Source: Proteus vulgaris (GTDB taxonomy: Bacteria; Pseudomonadota; Gammaproteobacteria; Enterobacterales; Enterobacteriaceae). From it: a stretch of 64,000 nt of DNA. The notes under the pieces were generated by a model. It did no database searches, had not been told where the DNA came from, and saw only the letters and a list, made by a program, of their open reading frames with translations. Shown one piece after another: positions 37,162 through 46,121 of the stretch. Location: contig NZ_JAEHOQ010000021.1 of the NCBI RefSeq assembly GCF_016239305.1, forward strand, positions 1 to 64,000, given 5' to 3'. Every line of letters starts with the position of its first letter. Position 1 is the first letter of the stretch. Both the position numbers and the translations under genes were made by a program.

Positions 37162-39345
37162 ATGGACATTTATGGTATGTGTATGCTGAAAAAACATTTC
37201 AAATATTCAGGTATAGCAACAGCACTTTGTCTGTTGTATTCCCCTTTTGCCTCTGCACATCACGACAACAGTGATAAGGGAACACTCACGGTTGTCGGCT
37301 ATCAAGACAATAAAATCACCGATTTTCATTCTGTTATTAACGTAGATTCTGCGAAAAAACAAACCGCATCAACCTCTGGTGAAATGCTAAAAGACGTTGC
37401 AGGTGTCACCTTAACAGGCACCGGAGTGACAAATGGTAGCAATATTTTAATGCGGGGTTATGACCAGAAGGGAGTGAAAATTCTCGTGGATGGGATCCAG
37501 CAACCACTAGAAAACACCATCAATAACTTAGGGGGGATTTTTATTGATCCCGCTTTAATTAAACGTATTGATGTTAAACACGGAGGCTCATCCATATTAC
37601 ATGGTGAAGGTGCTATGGGGGGTGTAGTTGCGTTTAATACGCTTGATCCACAATCAATATTAAGCACAGGTAAAAAATTAGGTGCAAAATTATTTAGTAC
37701 AATATCATCAGCCGATCGTCATTTCACTTATGGTGGCGTTATTGCAGCAAGACATGATATTGCAGAAGGAGTATTTGCTTATAGCCAACGCCAACGTGGT
37801 CCTATTCGCCTAGCAAATGGTGAAAAGATGGAAAACCACGAATATGTTAAAAGCTTCTTAGCCAAAGCTTATATCTATCCAACTGAAAGCCAAACATTTA
37901 TTTTTTCAGCTCGACACTATAATAATAATGGTAGACAAAGAGAAGTCCTGCATCGAATGGGAGGTTTTGGCAAGAATGAAAGTAACCACGTAGAACGTAA
38001 ATCAGAACAACAAAATTATTCTGTCACTTATCATTATGAGCCTGAAACAAATGCTTGGGTTAATTTAACCAGCCATTTGTATTATACCCAGTTTAATATT
38101 GATCAAAAATTTCTCACCGATACTTCACTGTCTGATATTCAACGCCGACGCAATGAGCAAGGAAAAATCGGTAGAGATGAAGATCGTACGCAATTCACTT
38201 ATGGATTAAAACTTGAGAATACTTCACAGTTTTTCTATTCAGGACAATTAAATCAAAAAATTACGCTGGGAAGTGAAGCTTATCAGCAAAAAATGGTTTC
38301 TAATCAAAATGCTAAAAATTTCCCACTCGCTAAAACGATTTATGTTGGTAATTGGCTAGAAAGCCAAATTTCAACACCTATTTTACCGTTAACCTTAACT
38401 GCAGGTTTACGTCACCACTATTATAAAAATAAACCACAAAGCGAATTAAATTCGCTTTTAGATTTTTTCAAAAAAAATAAACCTGATTTTCATCAAGCAA
38501 GTGAGAGCGATATTAGTAAAAATGTTGCACTAACATTTACACCAACACACTGGTTGCAACTCTATGCCTCTTATTCAACTAATATCAGAGTCCCGACGCT
38601 TAATGAGATGTTTAATGATTCGCTTCATTTTTCTATTCCCACTTTTTTCGGTAGCTCAATAAAGGCATTTTGGATCCCGAATCCTAATCTTCGCCCTGAA
38701 AAAAATCGCATTTGGGAATATGGTGGAAAACTCACATTTAACCAACTATTAATGCAAAATGATACGCTTGCGTTTAATGCCTCTTATTTTGATACCAAAG
38801 CCACCGACTATATTACTTATGGTACTTGGGATGCGCGTATATTAACTAAAAAGCTTCATTTACAAGCAATTAATATTTCTCAAGCCATTATTGAAGGTAT
38901 CGACCTTAGTCTACGTTATTCACATCCATTGATTGCCCTGGGCGTAAATTATAACCGTACTCATACTCTTGAGTTAACCACTCATGAAACGATTTCTCCT
39001 GTTCGCCCAGAAATACTCACTGCTTTTATTGATTTACCTATTGCCCAAACACCATTTTCATTAGGCTGGGCTGGGAAGTTTGCTAGCGCAACGGCAAATA
39101 AAGGAACTCATAAGGGACAAGCTCCCCATGTGAAAGGGAAAGCCACTAATCGTCTGCAGGAGTTAATTCAACAACACAGTGGTTATGGTATTCACGATTT
39201 TTCAATTAGTTATCAATCACAAAAAAATAAAGATATTCAAGCTGCTGTGGTATTGGCTAATGCCTTTAATCGAGAATATTTCTCGGCAATGGGCGTACCG
39301 CAAGAAGGCAGAAATATAAAAATGTCCGTCAGTTATCGCTGGTAG
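37162..39345 (+). CDS. hmuR1: TonB-dependent haem receptor, first of two
   Basis: A 727-residue outer-membrane receptor with a signal peptide ending near SASAHH-like residues 28-33, a TonB box GTLTVVGY, plug domain (RGYDQKGVKILVDGIQQP, LHGEGAMGGVVAFNT) and a 22-strand barrel ending in VSYRW. The haem-receptor NPNL motif is present at 507-510, but the usual FRAP box reads IRVP at 475-478. The intervening NDSLHF keeps the candidate haem-ligand His. The start follows AAGGA by 7 nt. It matches the first of the tandem hmuR genes known in P. mirabilis and is only a distant paralogue of the next gene. Confidence 0.87.
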   Translation: MDIYGMCMLKKHFKYSGIATALCLLYSPFASAHHDNSDKGTLTVVGYQDNKITDFHSVINVDSAKKQTASTSGEMLKDVAGVTLTGTGVTNGSNILMRGYDQKGVKILVDGIQQPLENTINNLGGIFIDPALIKRIDVKHGGSSILHGEGAMGGVVAFNTLDPQSILSTGKKLGAKLFSTISSADRHFTYGGVIAARHDIAEGVFAYSQRQRGPIRLANGEKMENHEYVKSFLAKAYIYPTESQTFIFSARHYNNNGRQREVLHRMGGFGKNESNHVERKSEQQNYSVTYHYEPETNAWVNLTSHLYYTQFNIDQKFLTDTSLSDIQRRRNEQGKIGRDEDRTQFTYGLKLENTSQFFYSGQLNQKITLGSEAYQQKMVSNQNAKNFPLAKTIYVGNWLESQISTPILPLTLTAGLRHHYYKNKPQSELNSLLDFFKKNKPDFHQASESDISKNVALTFTPTHWLQLYASYSTNIRVPTLNEMFNDSLHFSIPTFFGSSIKAFWIPNPNLRPEKNRIWEYGGKLTFNQLLMQNDTLAFNASYFDTKATDYITYGTWDARILTKKLHLQAINISQAIIEGIDLSLRYSHPLIALGVNYNRTHTLELTTHETISPVRPEILTAFIDLPIAQTPFSLGWAGKFASATANKGTHKGQAPHVKGKATNRLQELIQQHSGYGIHDFSISYQSQKNKDIQAAVVLANAFNREYFSAMGVPQEGRNIKMSVSYRW

Positions 39346-39372
39346 ATGAGGAGCAATGATTTATATAACAAA

Positions 39373-39390
39373 GGGCTGTTTTAACAGCCC
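39373..39390 (+). other. intercistronic hairpin between hmuR1 and hmuR2
   Basis: GGGCTGTT pairs with AACAGCCC around a 2-nt centre, 28 nt after the hmuR1 stop. No T-run follows, so an mRNA-processing or stabilising element is more likely than a terminator. Confidence 0.45.
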
Positions 39391-39415
39391 ATTAAAATAA
39401 CGGAGATCCATCTGC

Positions 39416-41443
39416 ATGTCTCAGTCCCCCCTATTGATTAAGTTTAGTTTACTGGCTATTGCTGTTTCTTCTGCTTGTGTATCAGCACAAGAGAAAACAC
39501 AAACTAGCGAGGAGAAAAAAACAGAAGTACTTACCGTTTATGCGACTGGTAATGAGCGTGATAGTTTTACGTTACCCATGATGTCAACTGTTATTAAAAA
39601 TAACAATGCGTTGTCAGAAACCGCAGGCAGTGCTTCTGAACTACTTCGTCATGTCCCCGGAATTTCTATTTCAGGTGCAGGTCGTACTAATGGTGAAACC
39701 ATCAGTATGCGTGGATACAGTAAAAATGGAATATTGACACTTGTAGATGGTGTACGTCAAGGAACAGATACTGGCCATATTGACAGTGTTTTTATTGACC
39801 CTCTTCTTATAAAGCAAGTTGAAGTGGTTCGGGGTCCTTCTGCATTGTTGTATGGTAGTGGAGCACTTGGCGGTGTTATTGCTTACGATACTGTTGATGC
39901 AAGCGACCTACTTTCAAAAAACGAACAAGGTGGTGTGCGAGTCACCGGCCTTGGTAATACAGCGCAACATAGCCAAGGTTTAGGTGTTACTGCTTTTGGT
40001 AAACACGAAAACCTTGATGGTCTCGTTGCATTATCGGCTCGTGATAAAGGTGATACTCGTTACGGTGGAGGTTATCGTGCTCAAAATGATGAAACCATTA
40101 TTAACCTACTCTCTAAAGGGCGTTGGCTTATTGATGATAGCAATACTTTAAGTGGCCAATTCCGCTATTACCATAATGATGCTCATCAACCTAAAAACCC
40201 TCAAGTTGCTGAAAATCCCACACTGGCAAATGTGGAAACTGACCGAACAACGACACAAAAAGATGCACAGTTAATCTATCAATATAATCCTTCGGATTTA
40301 CAATGGGTTAATCTAAAAACACAAGCTTATTACAGTGAAATTGATATCAACGCCAAAACAGCACAAAAAGGATTTGAAGGTCGAGAGCAAAAAACGTATG
40401 GCGTAAAACTTGAAAATCGCTCTCAAGTGGGGGTGAATAGCTTTGCATCGCATGGACTTACTTATGGTGGTGAAGTCTATAAACAGAAGCAATCACCAAG
40501 TCAAAATACAGAAAGCTTCCCACAAGCCGATATCCGTTTTATGTCAGGCTGGGTTCAAGATGAAGTCACTTTACGTGATTTGCCTGTCTCCTTAATTTTA
40601 GGAACCCGTTTTGATAAATATAAAAGTCAAAACAATCGTTATGATGATATTACCGCTGATAAATGGTCATCCAAAGGAGCCATCAGCATCACACCTACTG
40701 ATTGGTCAATGCTTTATACCTCTTATTCACAAGCGTTTAGAGCCCCCTCTTTAGGCGAAATGTATAACGATGCTAAGCACTTCGATGCGCCATTCCCTGG
40801 GGCACCAACAAACTATTGGCGCCCTAACCCTAATTTAAAGCCTGAAACCAATTCAACCACCGAATACGGATTTGGTTTTCAATTCGACGACTTATTATCT
40901 AATAATGATAATCTGAAAATCAAAGCTGCCCATTTCAATACTCGTGCAAAAGATTATATTGATGCAGATGTCGCTATTTTTCAGGGATATACACAATCAA
41001 CAAATATTCCAAGAGCAACTATTTGGGGGTGGGATGTTTCTATGAGCTACCAATCTAAATTCTTTAATTGGGACATAGCGTATAACCACACCAAAGGAAA
41101 AGATAATGCCACAAATGCCTCAATTACTTCAATTGAGCCAGATACATTAACCAGTCGCTTTGATGTTCCAGTTCCAAGCACAGATTTTTCTGTAGGTTGG
41201 GTCGGTCAATTTACCAAAAAAACGGATTTTACCAAACATGACCGTTTTAATCGCCCTACCAATCGCCAACAAGCAGGTTATGGCATCAATGATTTTTACC
41301 TTCGTTATGAAGGTAACGCCTCCTTAAAGGGGCTAACAACTTCATTTGTACTGGGTAACGCATTTGATAAAACTTATTATTCTTCTGCTGGTATTCCTCA
41401 AGAAGGCCGTAATGCAAAAGTACTTGTGAGTTATCAATGGTAA
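39416..41443 (+). CDS. hmuR2: TonB-dependent haem receptor, second of two
   Basis: A 675-residue receptor with signal peptide (about 1-24), TonB box EVLTVYATG, plug domain (RGYSKNGILTLVDGVRQG, VVRGPSALLYGSGALGGVIAYDT) and a barrel ending in VSYQW. Both haem-receptor motifs are intact: FRAP at 441-444 and NPNL at 471-474, with YNDAKHF between them supplying a conserved His. This is the canonical member of the pair and is closest to HemR/HmuR/ShuA-type receptors. The GGAG site is 13 nt from the ATG, rather far. Confidence 0.93.
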   Translation: MSQSPLLIKFSLLAIAVSSACVSAQEKTQTSEEKKTEVLTVYATGNERDSFTLPMMSTVIKNNNALSETAGSASELLRHVPGISISGAGRTNGETISMRGYSKNGILTLVDGVRQGTDTGHIDSVFIDPLLIKQVEVVRGPSALLYGSGALGGVIAYDTVDASDLLSKNEQGGVRVTGLGNTAQHSQGLGVTAFGKHENLDGLVALSARDKGDTRYGGGYRAQNDETIINLLSKGRWLIDDSNTLSGQFRYYHNDAHQPKNPQVAENPTLANVETDRTTTQKDAQLIYQYNPSDLQWVNLKTQAYYSEIDINAKTAQKGFEGREQKTYGVKLENRSQVGVNSFASHGLTYGGEVYKQKQSPSQNTESFPQADIRFMSGWVQDEVTLRDLPVSLILGTRFDKYKSQNNRYDDITADKWSSKGAISITPTDWSMLYTSYSQAFRAPSLGEMYNDAKHFDAPFPGAPTNYWRPNPNLKPETNSTTEYGFGFQFDDLLSNNDNLKIKAAHFNTRAKDYIDADVAIFQGYTQSTNIPRATIWGWDVSMSYQSKFFNWDIAYNHTKGKDNATNASITSIEPDTLTSRFDVPVPSTDFSVGWVGQFTKKTDFTKHDRFNRPTNRQQAGYGINDFYLRYEGNASLKGLTTSFVLGNAFDKTYYSSAGIPQEGRNAKVLVSYQW

Positions 41444-41482
41444 TTAACAATAAAATCAACGATAGATACAATAGGAGTTTCT

Positions 41483-42532
41483 GTGAATAAACCTCTTTAT
41501 GAGAGCTACCTGCAAGCAAAAGCGGATAAAAAAGCACCTTATGCTCGTGATCTAGCCGCCTACTTAAATGTAAGTGAAGCCGAATTAACACATGCACGCG
41601 TAGGACATGATGCAAAACGCTTACGTAACGATGTACAAGAATTATTAAAAGCCTTAAGTAAAGTGGGTGAAGTCAAAGCCATTACTCGTAACGATATCGC
41701 CGTTCACGAACATCTTGGTGAGTACACTAATGCACGCTTTAACGATCACGCAGGTTTGATTTTAAATCCTCGTGCAATGGATTTACGCTTTTTCTTCGCT
41801 TATTGGTCTAGCATTTTTGCACTCGCAGAAGAAACCTCAAAAGGAACTCGTTATAGCATTCAGTTTTTTGATATGCATGGCGATGCATTACATAAAGTCT
41901 ATGCAACCGACAATACCAATATGGATGAATGGGATGCGTTAAACCAATCATTCTTATCGGAGGAAAATCCTGCTCTCGACATTACCCCTATCGAACCTTA
42001 TTCAAAAACACCTGTTAGTCATGAATTGGCAGAGCAACTTGAACAACAATGGCGTTCAATGACCGATGTTCACCAATTTTTCAAACTACTAAAAGAAAAT
42101 AATTTGAGTCGTCAACAAGCCTTTAAAGCCGTTGCCGACGACCTTGCTTATCAAGTCGATAACAGTGCACTAAAAACCTTATTAACCCTCGCTAAAGAAG
42201 CACAAAATGAGATCATGATTTTTGTCGGAAGTCGTGGTTGTGTGCAAATCTTTACGGGTCAGATTGACCGTTTAGTTCCTCATCAATTTGAGAATAGCGA
42301 TCAAATTTGGATTAATGTTTTCAATCCTGCATTTACACTTCATTTAATTGAAAGTGAGATTGCTGAAAGCTGGATCACTCGTAAACCAACTCAGGATGGT
42401 TTTGTCACCAGTCTTGAAATCTTTGATAGCAAAGGCCAACAGATTGCCCAACTTTATGGACAACGTACTGAAGGCACTGCAGAGCAACAACAATGGCGCG
42501 AGCAAGTTAATACCCTTGCCAAAATAGCCTAA
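41483..42532 (+). CDS. hmuS: haem-degrading/haem-handling protein HmuS
   Basis: A cytosolic HemS/ChuS-family protein that accepts imported haem and degrades or sequesters it. The 349 residues form two tandem homologous halves: first half with NDIAVHEHLGEY and HAGLILNPRAMDLR, second half with the axial-ligand region QWRSMTDVHQFF. That His is residue 197, equivalent to His196 of Yersinia HemS. It lies between the receptor genes and hmuTUV in operon order, with a GGAG site. Confidence 0.95.
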   Translation: MNKPLYESYLQAKADKKAPYARDLAAYLNVSEAELTHARVGHDAKRLRNDVQELLKALSKVGEVKAITRNDIAVHEHLGEYTNARFNDHAGLILNPRAMDLRFFFAYWSSIFALAEETSKGTRYSIQFFDMHGDALHKVYATDNTNMDEWDALNQSFLSEENPALDITPIEPYSKTPVSHELAEQLEQQWRSMTDVHQFFKLLKENNLSRQQAFKAVADDLAYQVDNSALKTLLTLAKEAQNEIMIFVGSRGCVQIFTGQIDRLVPHQFENSDQIWINVFNPAFTLHLIESEIAESWITRKPTQDGFVTSLEIFDSKGQQIAQLYGQRTEGTAEQQQWREQVNTLAKIA

Positions 42533-42547
42533 CCGGAGAATGAGTTA

Positions 42548-43363
42548 ATGAAAAAATGGCTTCTTTTGATCCTGTGTAGCGTCATGTCGTTTGTCAGTTC
42601 CGCCAACGAGCGTATTGTCACTATTGGCGGTGATGTCACAGAGATCGTTTTCGCGTTAGGTTCGGGTGAACAAATTATTGCAAGAGACAGCACTAGTTTA
42701 GTCCCAGAACAAGTGAAAACACTCCCTGATGTGGGTTATATGCGAATGCTAAATCCTGAAGGCATCTTATCTGTCAAACCAACATTAATTATTACCAGCG
42801 AATTAGCTCGCCCTTCTTTGGCACTACGCCGAATAAAAGAAGCGGGTATAGCTGTTAAAACAATTACAGGTACACACTCATTAGAAGCCATTAATGAAAA
42901 AATAGACACCATTGCCACTATTTTAAATAAACAAAAAGAAGGTAATCAGCTAAAAGAAAAACTCATCCTATCTATTAGCCGGATACCCACAACACCTATA
43001 GATAAAAAAGTCATTTATATCATGAGTCATGGTGGTGTTGTTCCTATGGCCGCAGGTCAAAATACCGCAGCAGATACCATTATTTCACTAGTTGGAGGTA
43101 AAAATGCAATGCAAGGTTTTACAAGTTATCGCCCCCTTTCTCAAGAAGGTGTCATTGCAAGCCAACCTGATATTTTGCTGGTGACTAAAGAAGGTATTAA
43201 AGGCATTGGTGGTATTGAAAAACTGTGGAATTTACCTGGTATAAAGTACACACCTGCAGGTAAAAATAAACATTATGTCGTCGTCGATGATATGGGATTG
43301 TTAGGTTTTACGCTTTCAACACCTGAAGTAATGCATCAAATCCGTCAAGCATTGGAGCAATAA
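42548..43363 (+). CDS. hmuT: periplasmic haem-binding protein HmuT
   Basis: Substrate-binding protein of the haem ABC importer. It has 271 residues with a Sec signal (about 1-19) and the cluster A-2 binding-protein fold. GGDVTEIVFALG is near the N terminus and DVGYMRMLNPEGIL carries Tyr64, a candidate haem ligand by comparison with Yersinia HmuT. The stop is shared with the start of hmuU. Confidence 0.94.
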   Translation: MKKWLLLILCSVMSFVSSANERIVTIGGDVTEIVFALGSGEQIIARDSTSLVPEQVKTLPDVGYMRMLNPEGILSVKPTLIITSELARPSLALRRIKEAGIAVKTITGTHSLEAINEKIDTIATILNKQKEGNQLKEKLILSISRIPTTPIDKKVIYIMSHGGVVPMAAGQNTAADTIISLVGGKNAMQGFTSYRPLSQEGVIASQPDILLVTKEGIKGIGGIEKLWNLPGIKYTPAGKNKHYVVVDDMGLLGFTLSTPEVMHQIRQALEQ

Positions 43364-44367
43364 TGTCTCGTTTTCGTTCACCGTGGATGAGTATTTTAGT
43401 TTTACTCTTTTTACTCACCATGGTTACATTAATTTCTGTGAATAGCGGTGCACTGGCACTATCATTTCATACATTATGGAATAGCTCTTTTGATGATATG
43501 GAGTGGCAAGTTTGGCTTGATATACGTTTACCTCGTGTGCTATTGGCTATTCTTGTCGGTGGCGCATTAGCGATATCAGGTGCGATCATGCAGGGATTAT
43601 TTAGAAATTCATTAGCTGATCCTGGATTGCTTGGTATAAGTAGCGGTGCGGCACTAATGGTTGCTATCGTGATTATACTGCCCTTCTCTTTTTCACCCGT
43701 ATTCGCATTTTACAGCCATATCATTGCCGCCTTTGTTGGCGGCTTAATTGTGGCAATGATCATCTTCTCACTACATCAGTTAAGTGATGGTAATTTAGCA
43801 AGATTATTACTTGCGGGGATCGCTATCAATGCACTTTGTATGTCCTTTATTGGTGTCTTAAGTTATATCAGTACAGATCAACAATTACGCCAGTTTTCTC
43901 TGTGGATGATGGGTTCATTAAGTCAAATTGACTGGAAAACCTTATCGATTGCAACGCTTGTGATCATTCCAGTCAGTCTTTTAGCCTGTTGGCAAAGCCA
44001 TAAATTAAACCTGTTACAACTTGGTGATGAAGAAGCGCACTATTTAGGATTAAACGTAAGACGAACAAAATTTATTTTATTACTCCTTAGTGCCATCTTA
44101 ATTGGTTGTGCTGTCGCACTCAGTGGTGTCATTGGATTTATTGGACTTGTGGTTCCACATCTTATTCGCATGCGCATTGGCAGTAATCACGTATGGTTAT
44201 TACCTGCCACCATTTTAGGTGGTGCAACACTGTTACTCGCCGCTGATACATTATCAAGAACACTGGTATCTCCAGCAGAAATCCCTGTAGGGCTCATTAC
44301 AGGATTAATTGGGGGCCCTTATTTCCTTTGGCTTATCTTACGACAACCCGCGGGAAGGATGTCATGA
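43363..44367 (+). CDS. hmuU: haem ABC transporter permease HmuU
   Basis: A FecCD/BtuC-family permease of 334 residues with about ten helices. Family signatures are DIRLPRVLLAILVGGALAIS near residue 52 and SGVIGFIGLVVPHLIR near residue 255, next to the ATPase-coupling helix. It overlaps hmuT by one base and hmuV by four, so translation is coupled. Confidence 0.95.
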   Translation: MSRFRSPWMSILVLLFLLTMVTLISVNSGALALSFHTLWNSSFDDMEWQVWLDIRLPRVLLAILVGGALAISGAIMQGLFRNSLADPGLLGISSGAALMVAIVIILPFSFSPVFAFYSHIIAAFVGGLIVAMIIFSLHQLSDGNLARLLLAGIAINALCMSFIGVLSYISTDQQLRQFSLWMMGSLSQIDWKTLSIATLVIIPVSLLACWQSHKLNLLQLGDEEAHYLGLNVRRTKFILLLLSAILIGCAVALSGVIGFIGLVVPHLIRMRIGSNHVWLLPATILGGATLLLAADTLSRTLVSPAEIPVGLITGLIGGPYFLWLILRQPAGRMS

Positions 44368-45158
44368 TTCAAAAACAAAACACTTCGTTGCTCTATGGAA
44401 ATAATTTGACGTATCAAATTGGTGAAAAAACCATTATTGATAATGTGTCTCTTTCACTTAATGCCGGAGAGTTAGTCACTATAATTGGACCTAATGGTGC
44501 AGGAAAATCATCATTACTACGCTTATTGACAGGTTATACGACACCAACACAAGGTGAGTGCTATTTTAAACAAAAGACCTATTCGCAATGGAATAGCCAA
44601 CAATTAGCACAAAACCGTGCTGTTATGCGCCAGAATAGCCAACTCTCATTTTCTTTTTCTGTAGAAGAAGTGGTTGCAATGGGAAGGACCCCTCATGGGC
44701 AACAACATAAAAAAATAGCTATCGAAACAGCTCTACTACAAACAGATTGTTTAAAATTTAAGGACAGAGACTATCGTCAATTATCAGGTGGTGAACAACA
44801 ACGAGTACAACTTGCCAGAGTATTAGCTCAATTATGGCATCCTACACCACAAGAAGCCGTATTATTCCTCGATGAGCCGACTTCAGCACTTGATCTTTAT
44901 CATCAGCAACACAGCTTACGTTTATTAAAACAATTAGCAAAAACACAACATCTTATGGTTTGTTGCGTTCTACACGACCTTAATTTGGCCTCACTTTATG
45001 CCGATAGAATTTTATTATTGCATCAAGGAAAATTAGTTTGTGAAGGTACTCCACACGATGTCCTCACAACAGAAAATATCCAAAAATGGTATGGTGCAGA
45101 TGTGAGTGTCGATACTCATCCTGAGCATTCGTACCCACAAGTTTTTCTTCGCCCTTAA
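44364..45158 (+). CDS. hmuV: haem ABC transporter ATPase HmuV
   Basis: ATP-binding subunit of the haem importer, 264 residues from the ATG that overlaps the hmuU stop (ATGA). It has Walker A GPNGAGKSS, signature LSGGEQQRVQLAR and Walker B VLFLDEPTSALD. Twelve more open codons lie upstream within hmuU but are not HmuV-like. It ends the hmu operon. Confidence 0.95.
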   Translation: MIQKQNTSLLYGNNLTYQIGEKTIIDNVSLSLNAGELVTIIGPNGAGKSSLLRLLTGYTTPTQGECYFKQKTYSQWNSQQLAQNRAVMRQNSQLSFSFSVEEVVAMGRTPHGQQHKKIAIETALLQTDCLKFKDRDYRQLSGGEQQRVQLARVLAQLWHPTPQEAVLFLDEPTSALDLYHQQHSLRLLKQLAKTQHLMVCCVLHDLNLASLYADRILLLHQGKLVCEGTPHDVLTTENIQKWYGADVSVDTHPEHSYPQVFLRP

Positions 45159-45535
45159 GTTATCTTAATTTTACTCAGTTACCTTCTAGCACATGCTTTC
45201 TAGATTGTGACTGAGTTAATTTATTTTTATATACTTATTTATTTCAAATAAAATACACTAAGTAACACCACCTTAATTGATTAATAAATCTTATTTTTAA
45301 ACTTTCCTATTTAGTCAAATAAATTGACTTTAAAATACACCTTAATCACTGATTAGCTTATAAAACACGCGAAAAAATATAACAATATGAAAAATAAATG
45401 ATATAACAACATTACCAATAAAAAAATAAATCAATAAATTCAACAAAATAAAATATGTTTAAAACTATTTTTTTAATCAAAAATATCTATTAAGCTCTAC
45501 CTTACTTGAGATATATAGCTTTCACCTATTAATTT

Positions 45536-45551
45536 GATAATGATTATCAAT
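45536..45551 (+). promoter_or_regulatory. Fur box upstream of pqrA
   Basis: GATAATGATTATCAAT is a strong Fur core about 120 bp before the pqrA start. It may serve pqrA or a leader upstream of it. hmuV ends nearly 400 bp away on the other side. Confidence 0.7.
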
Positions 45552-45646
45552 AACAAAAAGCACTTTTTGCCTACCTGTTATTTTCCCCATGCTTAAAATA
45601 GGTTATAAATAACATACGTTACTATTCTATTTACTTGGGCACTGTG

Positions 45647-45668
45647 TCCCCACCATTTTTGTGGGAGG
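45647..45668 (+). promoter_or_regulatory. hairpin overlapping the pqrA ribosome binding site
   Basis: TCCCCAC near 45647-45653 can pair with GTGGGA at 45661-45666, burying part of the GGGAGG site of pqrA. This hints at translational control but is short (about six pairs). Confidence 0.35.
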
Positions 45669-45672
45669 TTTT

Positions 45673-46041
45673 ATGGCTGAAAATGTCGTTAATGATATTC
45701 TAAAATGGTTAGAAACCCAGTTACAACGTAACGAAGGTATAAAAATCGATACTATTGCGAACAAAAGTGGCTATTCAAAATGGCACTTACAACGCATATT
45801 TAAAGATTTTAAAGGCTGTACATTAGGCGAATATGTCCGCAAACGTCGCTTATTAGAAGCGGCTAAATCATTACAAGAAAAAGATATGTCCATTTTAGAC
45901 ATCGCTTTAATGTATGGCTTTAGCTCTCAAGCAACATTTACTCGTATTTTTAAAAAACATTTCAATACTACACCGGCTAAGTTTAGAGAAAATGGCACAA
46001 TGCCGGATACTCATTGTTTCATGTCATGCGAAAATCACTAA
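45673..46041 (+). CDS. pqrA: AraC/MarA-SoxS-type regulator PqrA
   Basis: A 122-residue stand-alone AraC-family DNA-binding protein with two helix-turn-helix motifs (IDTIANKSGYSKWHLQRIFK near residues 26-45 and ILDIALMYGFSSQATFTRIFKKHF near residues 74-98), as in MarA, SoxS and Rob. The length and Cys-containing tail (HCFMSCENH) fit PqrA, described in Proteus vulgaris as conferring quinolone and multidrug resistance when expressed in E. coli. The ATG at 45673 follows GGGAGG. A Met four codons upstream overlaps that site. A Fur box upstream suggests coupling to iron. Confidence 0.9.
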   Translation: MAENVVNDILKWLETQLQRNEGIKIDTIANKSGYSKWHLQRIFKDFKGCTLGEYVRKRRLLEAAKSLQEKDMSILDIALMYGFSSQATFTRIFKKHFNTTPAKFRENGTMPDTHCFMSCENH

Positions 46042-46077
46042 TTGGTTTAGCATCATATTAATGTTACTTGTTATAAA

Positions 46078-46106
46078 AAAAACCAGCTTTTTAAGCTGGT
46101 TTTTTC
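46078..46106. terminator. bidirectional terminator between pqrA and lplA
   Basis: AAACCAGCTT pairs with AAGCTGGTTT around a short TTTT centre. An A-run precedes and a T-run follows, serving both convergent genes. Confidence 0.92.
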
Positions 46107-46121
46107 TTTCTTTCAGAAAAA

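Larger units (their letters stand above)
45159..45672. other. hmuV-pqrA intergenic region
   Basis: About 500 AT-rich bases without a gene. After hmuV an interrupted inverted repeat (CTCAGT near 45176, ACTGAG near 45209) may mark the operon end. The Fur box at 45536-45551 and a hairpin around the pqrA ribosome binding site occupy the right part. Confidence 0.5.
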
